A stretch of 64,000 bases of DNA from Neonectria sp. B-13 (GCA_002682825.1 NOKP01000004.1:1485607-1549606), one strand, 5' to 3'. Positions 34,601 through 47,543 are shown, counted from the first letter of the stretch. Numbers and translations: made by a program. The notes: generated by a model not told the origin, from the letters alone.

Positions 34601-37600
34601 GTCCAGTCGAATGAAGGTCCAGCCAAACTTGATGATGTCTTTCCTGGCCTCCTGAAGAGTGGTGTAGTAGTACTTCACAAGCATTGCCGAGAGTTGCAGC
34701 ACCTCGTACCGAGTGTGATCAATGCCCGGCTGGGCCTGATCATCCATCGTCATCTCAGGGTGAACCTTCCAGATTTTGCTGCTTACAGCATCGATGACGG
34801 CGCGATCCATGAGCCGAGGAGACTTGTTTTGATCCTGGTTATTCCAGTTGCGCATGACATCCATGGCGACAATAGGATTGACAATGTAGTGCAACAAAAA
34901 GTGCTTCATCTTGTTTGTTGCAACCCTGCCTGCATAGGTGTCCAGGCATCGCATGAAAGTGATCTTCCAGAAATCCACGGCATCGGTGCAAATAATCTTG
35001 TGGTAAATGAATGAGAGCAGGTCTTGGCTCATCCGAAGCTCCTCTGCCGTAACAGATTCGATCAAGCTGAAGAGAGCATCAAGGTCTTTGGGTGACCTCT
35101 GTAGTGATTTGACAAGGACCGTCATGACCTGTTCAGCAGCCTGGTACGCAGGTAGTCGAAGATGAGCTGGCAGGGTATGTTGTCGGAGATGAGTCTCGAG
35201 GTTCTTGCCAACGGTTTTCAGCCAAACAATGCTTTCCTTCTTGTCCATCCAGCTGTCAGCCCCGGGAAACTGGCTGATAGAATCAAGGATATGAATCGTG
35301 TTGACCATGGCAACGAACTTCGTTTCGTTGTTCTGGGCCATGATCTCATTGCATCGATTGATCAGGCCGTCCACGTTCTCAACAGCAACTTCTCGCAGAG
35401 CCGTACTGTCCTCGTGGGAGAGCACTTGGGCCAAGAATCGACCATACTTGAGATCTTCCAGCTTTCCGAGCAGATGGGCCCAAATCTCTTTGGGATATCG
35501 ATTGAGATACCTGTACATCGGAAGGCGGAACGGACTCTGGTGGGTTCTTCGAAGCTTCTCCTCGAGACCAAGGAAGCAGTCAATGAGACGCTCTTTGAAA
35601 GCCTCAGCAGGGGCAGGAAGTAGGTGGAAAATGTTGAGAATGGCAGTGATGACTTTCATCTGAGGGTGTTGCTCGAAGAAGGTGAAGGAGATCTGCTGCA
35701 AGGCGCTAGGCTCCACGATAGAGTCAATCTGATCTAGCAAGCGAGCGCCAATCTCAACCTTGAAGTAGCTTGTGAGCAGCTTCAGCAACCTAGACAGGTT
35801 GTCGAGTCCAGCTGTACTGAGGCGTTTTGGGTCTGAAAGGCTCTGTAGCACAGGGCGAAGGCCTCCCTGTAGCAGGTCCTTAGGCAGACGCCTGTCAACC
35901 GCCAAGACTGATTTCAGTGCATCGTTTGCTGCGGTTATGGTGGGCTTAGACTCGGTGTATAGACATTTGAAGAAGACCGACAGAATCTTCCCCTTTGTCG
36001 GGTTATTGGCGAATTCTTCGAAAGTCATCGCGGTGCTAAGTAGTTTGATGCATGACACTCGGAGATTGACAATGTGCTCGTGTGTGCGGAACTCCGCGGG
36101 TTTGTTGGCGAGAGATTCGTCGCTGGCGTCAGCCAAGGCCAAAGACTCCATCAATAAGCGGTTGAGGTTCTCGTCAAAAGTGACCCAGTCACTCTTGATA
36201 CTCATGTGGTAGGCCATCGCATTGATGTATCCAATCTGAATGGCAAACGGCAAAGCACGCAGGGGCTTGGCAAAGATGGGTTGAAGGAACCTGTCCTTGT
36301 AAGGGTCGATGAGCTCCCAGACCTCACAGCCAGCCGCCTTCGCAATGAGTTCCAGTGATCGCTTAGCACTCTCACGTACGTGCTTGTTCGTGTGGGACAG
36401 CTCGTTGTTGAACTGCATGCAGATCTGGGCGAGGCGAGGCTGCTTTACTTGAGGCTGGCCTTGCTGCTGCTGGATCGGGAGTGCGTCTTCCTTTTTGATG
36501 CTCTTTGTGATGCGTTTGAGCAAAACTTCAAGACTGGTCTGAGCTAGGCATCTAGTCTTCTCGGGAAGGTCTTGAGGCATGTCCTTGATCACGTACATGA
36601 GTGCCCGGATGAACTCTGTCTGCTTGGATGCTACCCAGGCATCGCCAAGGTCAAGTTCCGTGAGTAAGAAGTTAATACCCAGACTTCCACCGGTCTTAGT
36701 AAACCATTCTTCCTCGTAACAGCTGTGGCAGAAGGTGCTACTAAGATGGCCAAAGAATGGGAGTCGTCCGACAGGGTTCTCTGAACCCAAGATAGTGGCA
36801 AAGCAAGTATGCATTTCTCGGATGGCTTCTTGAGCTGCGTCGCGTACATCTGGATGATCGGATGCGAGAGACTCGACGATAGCATCTGAAAGATCGCGAG
36901 TATCGATATGCAAGGGCCCTTCGCCTGCTAAGGGATCGAATGGGCTGTATGTCCTCTTCAGGTCAACCAAAGCACGGCCAACTTCAACAATCGCGAAGTG
37001 CCTGCAAATGTTAAGGAGAAAAGCGTTCGCTTCTTCCTTGAACTCAGGTATCGACTCTGCGTACATGACTGCCTTCAACAATCGCTTCACAGTCTGATCC
37101 TCTCCGTCCTTTTTCGGAATTGATCGCTCTCGATCAGAAACTTCGAAACTGGTGAGGACGATATCAAGCTTGCGGGTCATGAAGTCTTGAGCTTGCAGTC
37201 GTAGGAGTTTGGGAAGGTCATCAGGTAACTGGTCGAACCCGATTCGCAGCTTCAACTGTGACTTGATCAAATGAAGTGCTTGCTTCTTGTAATGCCCGTC
37301 GTACTGCCGATTCTGGTTGTTTTTGCCCGTCCTTGGAACCTCCATCAATTTCTGGATGGCGAAATCAATACCCATGTCTGCGGGGAAGGCTCTGTCCTTC
37401 TTGGAGCCAATCAATCTCAGATCAAAGCTCGAAGGGTCGTCGGCGTATTCCTTGTAGGCGAGAGGCAGAGCCCCAGTCATGAATTTGCGGTTCCTGCCAC
37501 CGAGTTTGCCGAGGATCCTCATGGTTGTGTGGGCGTGGAAGTGGCTGTATGGGTGAGGCTTGAGATGGTCAAACAGGGCCGTCATAAGTTCGTCAATTAC

Positions 37601-40339
37601 GGGCGCCATGATGGGGTCCAGATAATCGGCGGTGAGATTGTCAACACACAACTCAAGCGTCCGCAGTCCCTGTCCAACGAGGTCGGTGCCTGCTCGTAGG
37701 GCAACAACCAGTGGGCGCATCAAGAAGCTCAGATGCGGCAAGAGATGACTTAGACGAGCTGGAACGGTGAGACAGAGCTCCACGTACAGATCGCGCTCTG
37801 ATGGCTTCCGGGCGGCCATAAGAAGGTTATTCAACACGTCCAAGAGCATCTCGAGAAGAGGGAGAATCTGCTTGTACAGCTGCTCAAACTTGCCGCCGCC
37901 GATGCTGCGGAACAAGGAGCGCAATAGGAGGAAGTAGTTCATTGGCTCTTCAGCCTTCGTTGATAGCTCGATGGACTGTGTCACAATGCTAACAACATGC
38001 GGCAAAAGGACCTGCTCGTTTTGGCCGGCAAACAATGTGACAGCCATGAAAGCCAACTTGAAAAGCCTAAGCAAGATAGAAGACTTCTTTACATCTGCCG
38101 AGCCAACCTGGTCTATTCGTTCCATGAGGAATTGCAGAAGCATACCACAAAAGCTAGGTGAGGTTGCTTCGCTCGCAAGGAAAAACTGGGGGATGTGCAA
38201 CAAAGCTGTGTGCTCAAAGATCATGTCGTAAAGTCGAGGGATCTCCTGTTGAAACACCTCATGGAAGGTAGCCGGATCGATAGCATGGAACACGGTCGCA
38301 AAGCTCTCAAGAAGATCTTTCTCCTCTTTCGTGCTTGAAACCATGTAGAAGTTTGCCATGTACTCCACAGGGGACATGTACTGTGACTCTGCGGCAGGCT
38401 TCTCAATCTCGTAATATCTGAAGACGTACGCTCCCTCTCGGAACAGCTTGACAATAACCTTGACCTCTTCAGCAGTAAAGCCATAAGACACATCTTGCCA
38501 ATGGGACGGCGCATTCTGAGGGTCTATCGGGGTTCCAACGTTACAGGTCCTGAGCTGATAGAAGGTGTTCTTCAGGCCGGTCATGAGATTTCGGAAAAGG
38601 AACTTGTTGTCTACCACAGGATCTGCTCCCCTGTCGCGGGGGTTCGAGGTCTTGATCGGAACCGCGGTGAAGATATCGGTTTCGTCCCAGTCAGGTGGGC
38701 AGTTCTTGTCGGCAAGGTATGTCTCAACCGTCCCGGCTTCGAGTTGCTGATGATAGAGCTTCGACAACTTAACGGCATTGGGGTAGTGTCGGTTCATGGC
38801 GGCGAACTTGTCGGCGATAGCGTTCAATATCATGATGAGGTAGTGTCGAGCATCAGCCTTGTTAGGTAGCTTCGCGATGCACTCGGCCATGTTCAGGAGG
38901 AGTTTGGCGCTCATCGTCTGGAAGCTTGTGCCAGGGAAGTTGTCTTGCAGATTCCTGGTGTAGACCTCGACAGTCTTTCGAATCTGTTCGGGCTTCAACG
39001 AGTCTCGGACATGATGGATGAGATCAGCAAGCATACTATAGGCCAATGGTCGCATAGTCTCGTGTACAGTCAAACCATCACCCGTAAGTGTTCGCTCATC
39101 CAACAATTCATCAATTTTGGGAATGAAGATCTTCCGGAAATTGTAGTTAATAATGTGCCGGATTGCAACGATCAGTTCTTTCCTGGTGCCGGACTTCTCC
39201 CTAGGACAGTCCTTCAAGAGCCTAAGGACGATGTCAGGCAACCTGGGCAGGAAATCGTTTAGTTGTGACGCGTATTGCCGGAGCAGGTAGGCAAGAAAAC
39301 TCATAGTCTTGACTTGGGCCGTAATGAAGTCGCCAAATGCTGCCCTGTTCTTGATCGCGGGGCTCACTCCAGTGTGAATGGTCCCTCTCGCAGCAGCATC
39401 GGCGTGCGCTTGTTGTTGCGCTGCTGCTTGCAGACACAGAACATTCTGAATGAGCGGCACAAATTTTCGTACATTTTGCTGCACTGTGTTTCGATAGATT
39501 TGGAAAATCGAGACGACAATGATGGGGCACTCGGAGAGGACTTTGAAGGATTGCATGCCCTTCAAGAGCGGTCGGTTCTGTTGCTGCGGGTCGGCCCCCA
39601 GGTCATTCACTGAAGCCACGGGCGATCCTGGTCTCGGGGATTGGAAATTCGTTTGCGAACTGCCTGGTGTCGAGGGGGCGCCGGGTTGAGATGGGGCACT
39701 TAGAGACGCATTGTCGAGCTGTTCCCTGACAACTTTTTCCATCTGCTCAAACAGCTCCTGGATCAAGGAGAGGAACAGCTGGACCTTGCCCTGGAGAACC
39801 TTGTGTTGGTGGCGCATGATATCCGACGTGATCTTGACACAGAGAGTCGCATTCTCCTCGTTGTCGGTCCGAACAAGTTGCATTAAGAGGTCGACAATCT
39901 CTTCGGCGTAAGGCTCGAACGGTTCGGGAGGAGCTGGAGCAGTAGGTAGTCGGTGGAGGACTTCGAGAATGCAGTTTCGGAGCCTCTGGAAACGAGTTAG
40001 CAGCAGACCATGTGTATTGTGTATTCCGACTGACCTGCTCCGGCGAGTTGCTGTGGAAAGTACATGGTCCTCTTAGAATGCCGATGAAGATGGGCATCAA
40101 TCGTTTCAGGAATGGAGGATAAATAGGGCCACTGGTGTAGTGATCCAAGCTGTCGCGCAACGTTGTTGCGGCTTCCAACTTGAGTCGAACATCTAGACAG
40201 ACAGGGTGAGCGAAACATTCGTGTTGGACATGATGTGACACCAGACCAGACATGGTGGGGTGTACAACGACGGGGAATTCGTACCTATTTCGGGGGTGCT
40301 TAGTCGCTTTACGACATCATCAATAGTGGTGCCCGACAT
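28628..40339 (-). CDS. TRA1: TRA1/TRRAP, activator-binding pseudokinase scaffold of SAGA and NuA4
   Basis: Tra1 is the giant nuclear PIKK-family scaffold that transcription activators contact to recruit the SAGA and NuA4 histone acetyltransferases. Four exons (40339-40285, 40192-40035, 39985-29363, 29311-28628) give 3839 residues, close to yeast Tra1. The N-terminus is [18 protein letters not shown]. Most of the protein is HEAT-repeat helices. The FAT region lies roughly at residues 2600-3250. A disordered Ser/Pro/Lys insert near 3260-3340 follows it. The PI3K-like region includes [29 protein letters not shown] (about 3505-3535) and [15 protein letters not shown], but I see no DFG-type catalytic segment, as expected for this pseudokinase. 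The protein ends in a FATC-like [17 protein letters not shown] last 51-nt intron is itself open in frame. It is the largest gene here and is about 1 kb divergent from the GGCT-like gene. Confidence 0.97.
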
Positions 40340-41345
40340 GACTGCATTATCGGCGTCCACTTGACGCGACCCTTGCTTCCATCCGCGGAAAGGTCGACGT
40401 GGTGGTGACCCGTGGGATTCGGGGGGGTAGCTTGGAAGCTAAAGCTTCGCGAAGCTGTCGCGAACGTCTGCGCCGCTTCGAAACCGGGGAATCGGGAATT
40501 ATAAGTTGGGTGAAAATTACTGGCGGAAGTTTTCGTTGGGTTATGTCGATGGAGGTGTTGGGTTTGGACGTAAAGTAAATGGGAGGTCGTGGCCTTGAGA
40601 GTTCAAGGGCTTAGTATGGCGGGCTTCGGAGAAGACGTGAAGATCGCCTCGCGTTGGAAATTTACAGAAACGTCGAATCTGGGGACGGCAGCCGCCAATT
40701 CAACATACGCTAGGGATGTAAAAACATTGTTCCGGCACTAGTCCATGCAGGTCGGCAAGCTAAGTGGGGCCCTGGCTTACAGGGCAATCACATCGGGACG
40801 CAGGAGAGGAGTTTCGATTAACGTCCATTTCTTATCATTTCTTATCTTATCACTGCCAAAGAACAATGGGTTTCAACTCTCATTATGAGTGTCGCGCGAT
40901 GCTGCGCGCAACGGATCACAGAAACAAGCCCCCAGCTACCTCCGATTAAGCTCTTATGTAGGGACTTAGGGGAAGTCATAGGAATGCGTTGCCGAATGCC
41001 TGAGTCCGCATGTTCATCCATCAAGGTAAATAAACGGCTTAACGGCTGAGGCGTTGTCATTGAAACTTTGAAGTGCCCCACTCACCACGGCTTTTACTCA
41101 GTGGGGATAAAGGCATGCTCATCCCCACACAAGGTAACCACATCATCACAAACAACGATCCTGACTCCCTTAAACTCGGATTCTCGCTTTAAAAGACATT
41201 TATCTTGAGGCTCTTCCTTTCACTACATCTCTCTCCTCTCCCAAGCACCAACCCTGATTTCCAGAGCATCAAAACTCGCGTTCAGGCTTCAGCGGAAACG
41301 TCTCATTCGAAATTCCACGACACCGAAACCGAAACCGACAACAAG
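40340..41345. promoter_or_regulatory. Divergent promoter region, TRA1 / GGCT-like
   Basis: The two genes start at 40339 (minus) and 41346 (plus). The 1-kb spacer holds both promoters. The segment 41190-41300 just before the GGCT-like start is pyrimidine-rich, as in many fungal initiation zones. No protein-coding frame is convincing. Confidence 0.55.
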
Positions 41346-42019
41346 ATGAGTGGGGATTTCACCGCTTTCTTCTATGGTAAGTCCAAACCCATTCATCGAT
41401 CTGATCTTCCTCGAACTGACCCCAACTTCAGGGACTCTGGTAAGGCCTCCGGGCAGAAATGTTTGTGTCCGCAATGCTAACAAGCAACAGATGGCCCCCG
41501 AGGTCTTCTTCAGTGTTTGCTATGGAGAGCACAATCCTCCACAGGTCATCAAAGACATGCATACATTCACGCCTGCAACATTGGAGGGATACTGTCGCCA
41601 CCGCGTCCAGGGCGCCGATTATCCCGCCATCATCCCTGAGGAGGGACACACGGTTCTCGGCGTCTACGCCACGGGGCTCACCGACGCAAACGTTGACAAG
41701 CTCGACTATTTTGAGGGTTCCGAGTATAACAAGAAGACTGTCAAAGTCAAGATTTTGAAGCAGGATGCAAACTCTACTAGTGGTGATTTACAGAAGAAGG
41801 CATTGGTGTACGTCTTCAACCGACCTGATTTCCTGGAGAAGCGGGAGTGGGATTTTACCAAGTTCCGAGAAGAGAAGATGACCAACTGGATACGAGGTGA
41901 ATTGGACTTCGCTCAAGGTCGGTATTCCTCATCTTCCCCTACCCCGCCTGTTAAAACACGAGGACTAATATTTTCGGCCAGACACAGAAGATAAGGCTGT
42001 CGCTGACGCCTCGGGTTGA
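41346..42019 (+). CDS. Gamma-glutamylcyclotransferase-like (AIG2 type) protein
   Basis: This family folds as a small beta-barrel that releases 5-oxoproline from gamma-glutamyl compounds; the exact substrate cannot be read from sequence. Four exons (41346-41376, 41432-41439, 41491-41917, 41982-42019) give 167 residues. The second is a microexon of only eight bases (GGACTCTG); joined to its neighbours it makes FFYGTLMAPEVF, which supplies the substrate-binding YGTL motif of the family. Without it the frame breaks. GVYATGLT and the probable catalytic Glu in KLDYFEGSEY follow, then VYVFNRPDFLEKREWDF. Neither a signal peptide nor a membrane segment is seen, so a cytosolic enzyme is likely. The start ATG lies in an A-rich context just after ccgacaacaag. 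Confidence 0.85.
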
Positions 42020-45000
42020 TCCGAATCTCTAGGCGCCGGCTTCAGATGAGGTTGTCAATTTGGCCGCAGGAAGCAAATGCATCATGAGGCTCATGAGTTG
42101 GCGGTGAGGGTTGAGGGGTCAACGGTACCGACAGAACGGATGGCAGGCATGATGAAGATTTGGGCGCCAACAGCCCTGCAGAGCGAGATTTTACCATAGT
42201 TAAATACATGTATCGCTGTGGCCAACACAACCGCCTGTTGTTGGTAGTGAAGCACTATCAAAACGTGCACGTGTGCCAACCAACGGTCAAAGAATGGGGC
42301 TCTCCCCGCTAAAAACCAAGCAGCTGGTAACGAGCGTTACCAAGCGGCTAAGTGACATCCCAAGAGTCTGGAGAGCCCTTGTCGGTGTTGGTTGGTGTTT
42401 TTACCACGCGTCCTGTTGCGATTGGAACTTGACCATTGTGTCGGGTCCTAGGCTTGAAGGGATAGCCGCTTTCCTTTGGCCATCAGCATCACATGATCAC
42501 ATCATCGCCATCGTTGATGTCACTAAGTCATGTCGACTCGCATTGCACGCCAGGACCGTGGAAACGTCGCAGTGAATCCTGTAAGGTGAAGTAACGTTGA
42601 GTGCCTATACTTAGACAAAGGATTTCTCGTCTTGACTACTGCCTCAGGGCCACCGTCGATCTCAAACAACTAAGGCGCAGAGGGCATGTTTATTCTTTAA
42701 TCTATCTGCGATGGAGCCGAGAACCACCATGATATGTACGTAAGGTGGCCAAAAGGACTACAAGACGATTTCTCTGGGGGTGCGTTGCAGGCGGGGACGA
42801 TGTTTCATGCTGTCAATCGCCTCGTGCTTGCTATAGCCGCCCTTGTCCATTATGTTTGAGGCCCCCTGACGAGATGAGAAACAGAGAGTCAAAGGCCAAA
42901 GACCTCGGGCAGATCTCTGTCTGCTCCACCACAGATGCTACGGGGGAGATGGTCGGTGCTGGCCCTGTCCAATCCCAGGCTTCATGCAGTGTCACTGGCA
43001 GTGCGTGGACAGAGCGTTTTCCTACCTTTCGTGCCTCACCAGCGAGACTATCCCGGCCCCAGCACAGCGCAGAGCAGGGAACCTCTCATATCGGCCCGTC
43101 ATCTGGTCTCCTGGTCCCCGGCGAGGACGAACGACAGGCCCAGCCTTTGCGCCACTGTCACAGTGTTCATGTGTCTGAGCCGACTTGCCGGCGACCACCG
43201 GAGAGAGGGGATGGGGATAGTGCTTCTTAGGAGCTGCGTCGTGAGCTAGTTGAGAGTCGAAAACCACTTGGGCGACTATCCTCACCCGGCTATTGGTGGT
43301 GGCCAAAAGAGGAATTCTGACATGATCGGGACAAGAAAGTCCAGGCCTGGATGAAGTACTAAGGTGTAGCTCGGTCAGCTTCTTAGCCCCTTCAGCGCGG
43401 ATGGGCTATTAATATTGCCCTATGCGAGAGTCCCTAACAGCAAAAGTGACCACATAAAACCACCCGTCTCTAGGAATAACATGAATTTGAGGTCATCATG
43501 GAGCAAAAATGAGAAATTCTCCAGATCAATTGGATGTCTAGGCGGTTGCAGCACTGGCCGCAGCACACCAGACGCTAATAGTCAGCTGGGAGTGGCTGCG
43601 AAGCCCCTAAACTGTAGGCGAAAGGGCACTAAAGATCCATCTGGACTGCGCTGGACTGGTAACTAGCGGTCAATTGTCTGCCACGTCAAGAAAAAAGGGA
43701 AGGAAGGCCCCTTCGGTTGCCTCTGGGCGGCTACGCACAGAACTCTCAACCAACAAACTGCTCCACCCCTCAACCCACGAGTCACACAAACACCAAAACA
43801 CCAACCATCGCAGCCCGCGATGAAGCACGCGCGACGGACGCGTCGACAAATCGTGAGAGTCACTGCGACCCGCCGAGGAAACACACTCCCGCCGTCCACA
43901 TGTAATTGACCGCTTGCGGAAGGAGACAGTCCAAAAGCAATGGACGGCTGTGAAACTGAGCCGGTTTCACTACAAACACCACCCACAGCGAAGCTCGTCG
44001 TCATCTGGGCCACGGACGGTCGACTCTACGTATTCGTACACTGCCGACTCAGCCAGCCTACTGCTGCCAAAGGTCCTAGATGGCCCCAAAGCAGGGTGAA
44101 GTCTCAGGGGCTTCGTCCAGTGCCAGGCCTCCAAGAAGCCATGTCCTAGTGAGGGCAGAACATCCCCGAAATCTCCATCCCCGTCACAAAGCAACCAGTC
44201 TGGAGCGCAGCATTGTGACCGCAGTGACAGTGGCTGACGCTGCTCGGAGCTGAGCCCAACCCGTCCCGAACGGCGACTCCATAGGAAACCCCAGTACGTA
44301 CACGCGAATATGTCCGGCTAATAAGGCACGCACCTTGATTATTGACTCACCTGTACGCGGCACGCAAGCCATGATATCCTCCGGTTCAAGAACCTTTCTT
44401 CTTTCGATCACAAGTGTTGTCTCGCGTTGTCTCATGGTCGACAAACGTCTGAGTCTTGGCAGCATCTCGACGGACGACTGGTGGTGAACGGTTTTCCACT
44501 ATTCCACATCCAGTCGATCGGCTGCCCCGGCCTTCTCCTTACCCCTGGACCCCTGTTTGCTTGGCTGTCGTCCGCCCCTGGCAAGCATCAGACCCCGCTG
44601 TCATGGGGGACGTGCCAGGATTTCTAGAAGAGAGCGAGGACAACCAAGGCATGGAAAAGGATTTGCATCGGCTTGGGGTCAAACGCAGGCCGCAGAGCAA
44701 ACATGCAATCTTAGCCCATCAGTCTCTTTCACAATGCTCAGTTCTAACAAAGGCCAGTGCTCGGAAGGATGAGACGGCAACTGAGCCGTAAGACAATGCT
44801 GGGAGCCTGACACACATCCGTCCTCACCAACCCTGGTCCTTTAGAGGCGTGGCCGAGCTACTGGCCGCATGAAGGTCCGTCGGGTCGTCTCCATTCTGTG
44901 GCGGGCTTTGATTCCGAGCAGTTGGTTTGACAGGGTCTGATTGGCGGCCACCACCCTGGCCAGCGACGTCAACGCACACTTCATGCCCTACTGTCGTCTC

Positions 45001-45998
45001 CTAAGCTTGCTAAGAAAGTCCGTACTTCGTACACCGCGCTCGCCTCCTCGCCACCATTGGCGGCCTACGCTAAGCTTACGGCCTCGCAGGCAAAGCGAAT
45101 CATGTAGCATTGTTACACAGGACTCACAGAATCCAATCCAGCAGGGCAGGGACCTTGCAGCTCTGCATGAGAGCCGTTATACCCCATCTCTTAGGCTGAC
45201 TTGTTACAGGGCCGCGCCTCCCTCTCTGCCAGCTCTGGTAAGTTCTTTTTGGCAGCGGCTGTCCTGAACCTTGCAAACGCCTCCTGGTCCATCCGTTAGT
45301 CAGGGGTTTGAACGCCGTCTGAACTCGGGGCGTCCTAGGCCAAGCCCGCTCACACAACTGCTGGTGACTACATTCGCCTTGAAACGAGACATCCAGCGAA
45401 TCATGGATCCGTTGCTGCACATCCTCCTTGGCTCTCGTGCCCCTGGGCCTCCCGCTATGCTTCGAAACATCATCATCTGAGGTGATCCCCGAGCCTAACT
45501 GGCCAGGGGATTCAGAACTTGTTCCTCCCTTGTCCTGAAGGGGCTGTGGTCAACCCCCGATCGCCCTGGATGTGGTCACTGCGGGCATAGCGCTTGTTCC
45601 TGCAGCTTTCGTCGAGCTTCTCCTTTCTCTTGGCTCTAGTAAGTGACTCCAGTGGGCATCCGATGTCCAGTCCTTTGGATGAACTTGGGTCCATATAAGA
45701 CGAAGCGATCACCCCCCTCACTCGACTCCTTTGCTCTTTAGACCTTCAAGTCCACAGTCTATCCTTTTCAGTGAGGTTGTCGCAACGACATTCCATTCCT
45801 TCTTCTCTCATTCTACAAGGCTAGTCCTTTTTCATTTTCAGAACTCGCTTCACAGTATTGCCTGGTGCATTACCCATCTACTATCTTTTTGATACCACCA
45901 CGTCGACTCACACTACTCGACACTGTCTTGACGACAATCTCACTACAACAACCTAGAATCTATCGTCTGGAACGTTTAGATCTTTACCCTCCTTCAAA
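42020..45998. other. 4-kb gene-poor region upstream of the LPMO gene
   Basis: Only scattered short frames occur on both strands, none with recognised motifs. The right end (from about 45690) should be the LPMO promoter and a long pyrimidine-rich leader. I saw no transposon or RNA gene. A TGACTCA at 44343-44349 has no plausible target nearby. Confidence 0.45.
45694..45699 (+). promoter_or_regulatory. Putative TATA box of the LPMO gene
   Basis: A TATAAG element is followed by a CT-rich stretch from about 45719 to 45740, a plausible start zone. That would give the LPMO transcript a 5' leader of about 260-280 nt, with CT- and CA-rich sequence up to the ATG at 45999. This is inferred from motif and spacing. 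Confidence 0.4.
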
Positions 45999-47162
45999 AT
46001 GTTTGCCAAGATTTTTACTCTTGTTGGCCTGGCCTCCGTTGCCAGTGCCCACATGAAGATCAGCAGCCCCGTCCCTTACGGCAACTCCAACCTGGACAAC
46101 AGCCCTTTGCTTCCTGACGGTAGCAACTTTCCTTGCAAGTTACGCACTGGCACTTATGATGCTCAGGGAGCAAGCAACGTCTTTGCTCAGGGAAGCACTC
46201 AGAAGCTCGCTTTCATTGGTTCTGCTGTTCACGGTGGTGGATCTTGCCAGATTTCCGTCACCACAGACAAGGAGCCCGACGCAAATTCGGTCTGGAAGGT
46301 CATCAAATCTATCGAGGGCGGATGCCCCGCCAAAGGGCAGGAGGGAAATATCGGCGACAATGCCAATGCTGTGGACCCTTACACATATGACTACACCATC
46401 CCCTCAGAGTTGGCTGCTGGCGAGTACACTCTCGCTTGGACCTGGTTCAACAAGGTCGGTAACCGTGAGATGTACATGAACTGCGCCCCCCTCACTGTCA
46501 CCGGCGATGGTGGTTCCGAAGACCATCTGGACACTCTTCCAGATATGTTTGTCGCCAACATTGGCAATGGCTGCACCGTTCCTATTGCCAAGGATGTCAC
46601 GTTCCCCAATCCTGGCGACGATGTCGACCGCTTCAATGGAGCTACAGATGCCTTTGAGGCTCCTGAAGGTACTTGCAACGCTGGTGGCGGTAGTGGTGGC
46701 GGCGACGCTCCCGTTACTACCGATTCTCCCACTACCACTCCCGCGGCTGCCCCAACCACCACCGCTGCCCCTGTCACCACTGCTGCGCCTGGAGACGGCA
46801 ACCAGGCTAGCAAGAGTGTCCCTGGAGGCGTCTTCATCACTGTCTCTGATGAGCCAGCTACCACTGCTGCTCCCGTTGTTAGCACTCCTGTCGCCTCCGA
46901 AGCCCCCGTTGCCACTTCAACTGTGCCCGACTCTGGGTCTGATTCTGGCGATAGCTTTGCCGCTGACACTACCTGCACTAACGAGGGCGAGTGGAACTGC
47001 ATCAGCGGAACTTCTTTCCAGCGTTGTGCTAGCGGTGCTTGGACTGAGCCTCAGGCACTTTCGGACGGTGTCAGCTGCACTCCCGGCCAGTCCACCGACA
47101 TTGCTCTCTCTGCCAAGCGGGGTGTGGTGAAGATGCGTCGCTCCCTTCGCATTCGTGGATGA
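45999..47162 (+). CDS. Secreted lytic polysaccharide monooxygenase, AA11-like, with C-terminal X278-like module
   Basis: LPMOs are copper enzymes that oxidatively cut crystalline polysaccharides; AA11 members act on chitin. A single exon encodes 387 residues. A signal peptide (MFAKIFTLVGLASVASA, 1-17) ends just before His18, which would become the mature N-terminus and half of the copper histidine brace. The second brace His is likely His78 in SAVHGGGSCQ and the axial ligand Tyr159 in REMYMNCAPL; the spacing (1, 61, 142 in mature numbering) fits AA11. The mature start HMKISSPVPYGNSNLDNSPL is also AA11-like. Residues about 228-322 form a Thr/Ala/Pro/Ser-rich, probably O-glycosylated linker. 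The C-terminal CTNEGEWNCISGTSFQRC region (about 326-363, four Cys) resembles the X278 module found on other AA11 enzymes. A basic tail follows. It could serve nutrition or self-wall remodelling. Confidence 0.88.
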   Translation: MFAKIFTLVGLASVASAHMKISSPVPYGNSNLDNSPLLPDGSNFPCKLRTGTYDAQGASNVFAQGSTQKLAFIGSAVHGGGSCQISVTTDKEPDANSVWKVIKSIEGGCPAKGQEGNIGDNANAVDPYTYDYTIPSELAAGEYTLAWTWFNKVGNREMYMNCAPLTVTGDGGSEDHLDTLPDMFVANIGNGCTVPIAKDVTFPNPGDDVDRFNGATDAFEAPEGTCNAGGGSGGGDAPVTTDSPTTTPAAAPTTTAAPVTTAAPGDGNQASKSVPGGVFITVSDEPATTAAPVVSTPVASEAPVATSTVPDSGSDSGDSFAADTTCTNEGEWNCISGTSFQRCASGAWTEPQALSDGVSCTPGQSTDIALSAKRGVVKMRRSLRIRG

Positions 47163-47543
47163 ATTCCTGTTTAGATAACATAACATCACTGGGCTGGATA
47201 GGGTTTACGGGTACAGGGAACAAGGCGTACTTTTTGGACTATGGGGCTATCACGGGACTTTCACTCACATGTAAATATTCATGTTCTTTCCTTCAAACAC
47301 GAGTTCGCATACTTTGGACTCTCGTTGTACTCTTACAAATCACAATCAACATACAATTCAACTTAATCCGTGGCAGCCTCCTTCAGTGAATTTGTGTAAG
47401 AGACTAGGAAGTTCCAGAGTGCAATCATTTTCGGTGTTCGACACACTAACCTTGCAGAATTGAAAACTGCTCCTTTACCGCTCAATTCATTGTCTTTGTC
47501 TATTGGTAGTTTCTTCATTCAAAAGTGCTTAGTAGAACAGGCC
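47163..47543. other. Convergent 3' spacer
   Basis: The LPMO (plus) and DUF3433 (minus) genes end facing each other. The stretch is AT-rich 3' untranslated sequence; nothing else is seen. Confidence 0.55.

Noticed and set aside
46391..47130. Frames of about 200 codons on both strands over the LPMO gene
   Set aside because: They follow the Thr/Ala/Pro-rich linker composition in other frames and lack any signal peptide or motif.
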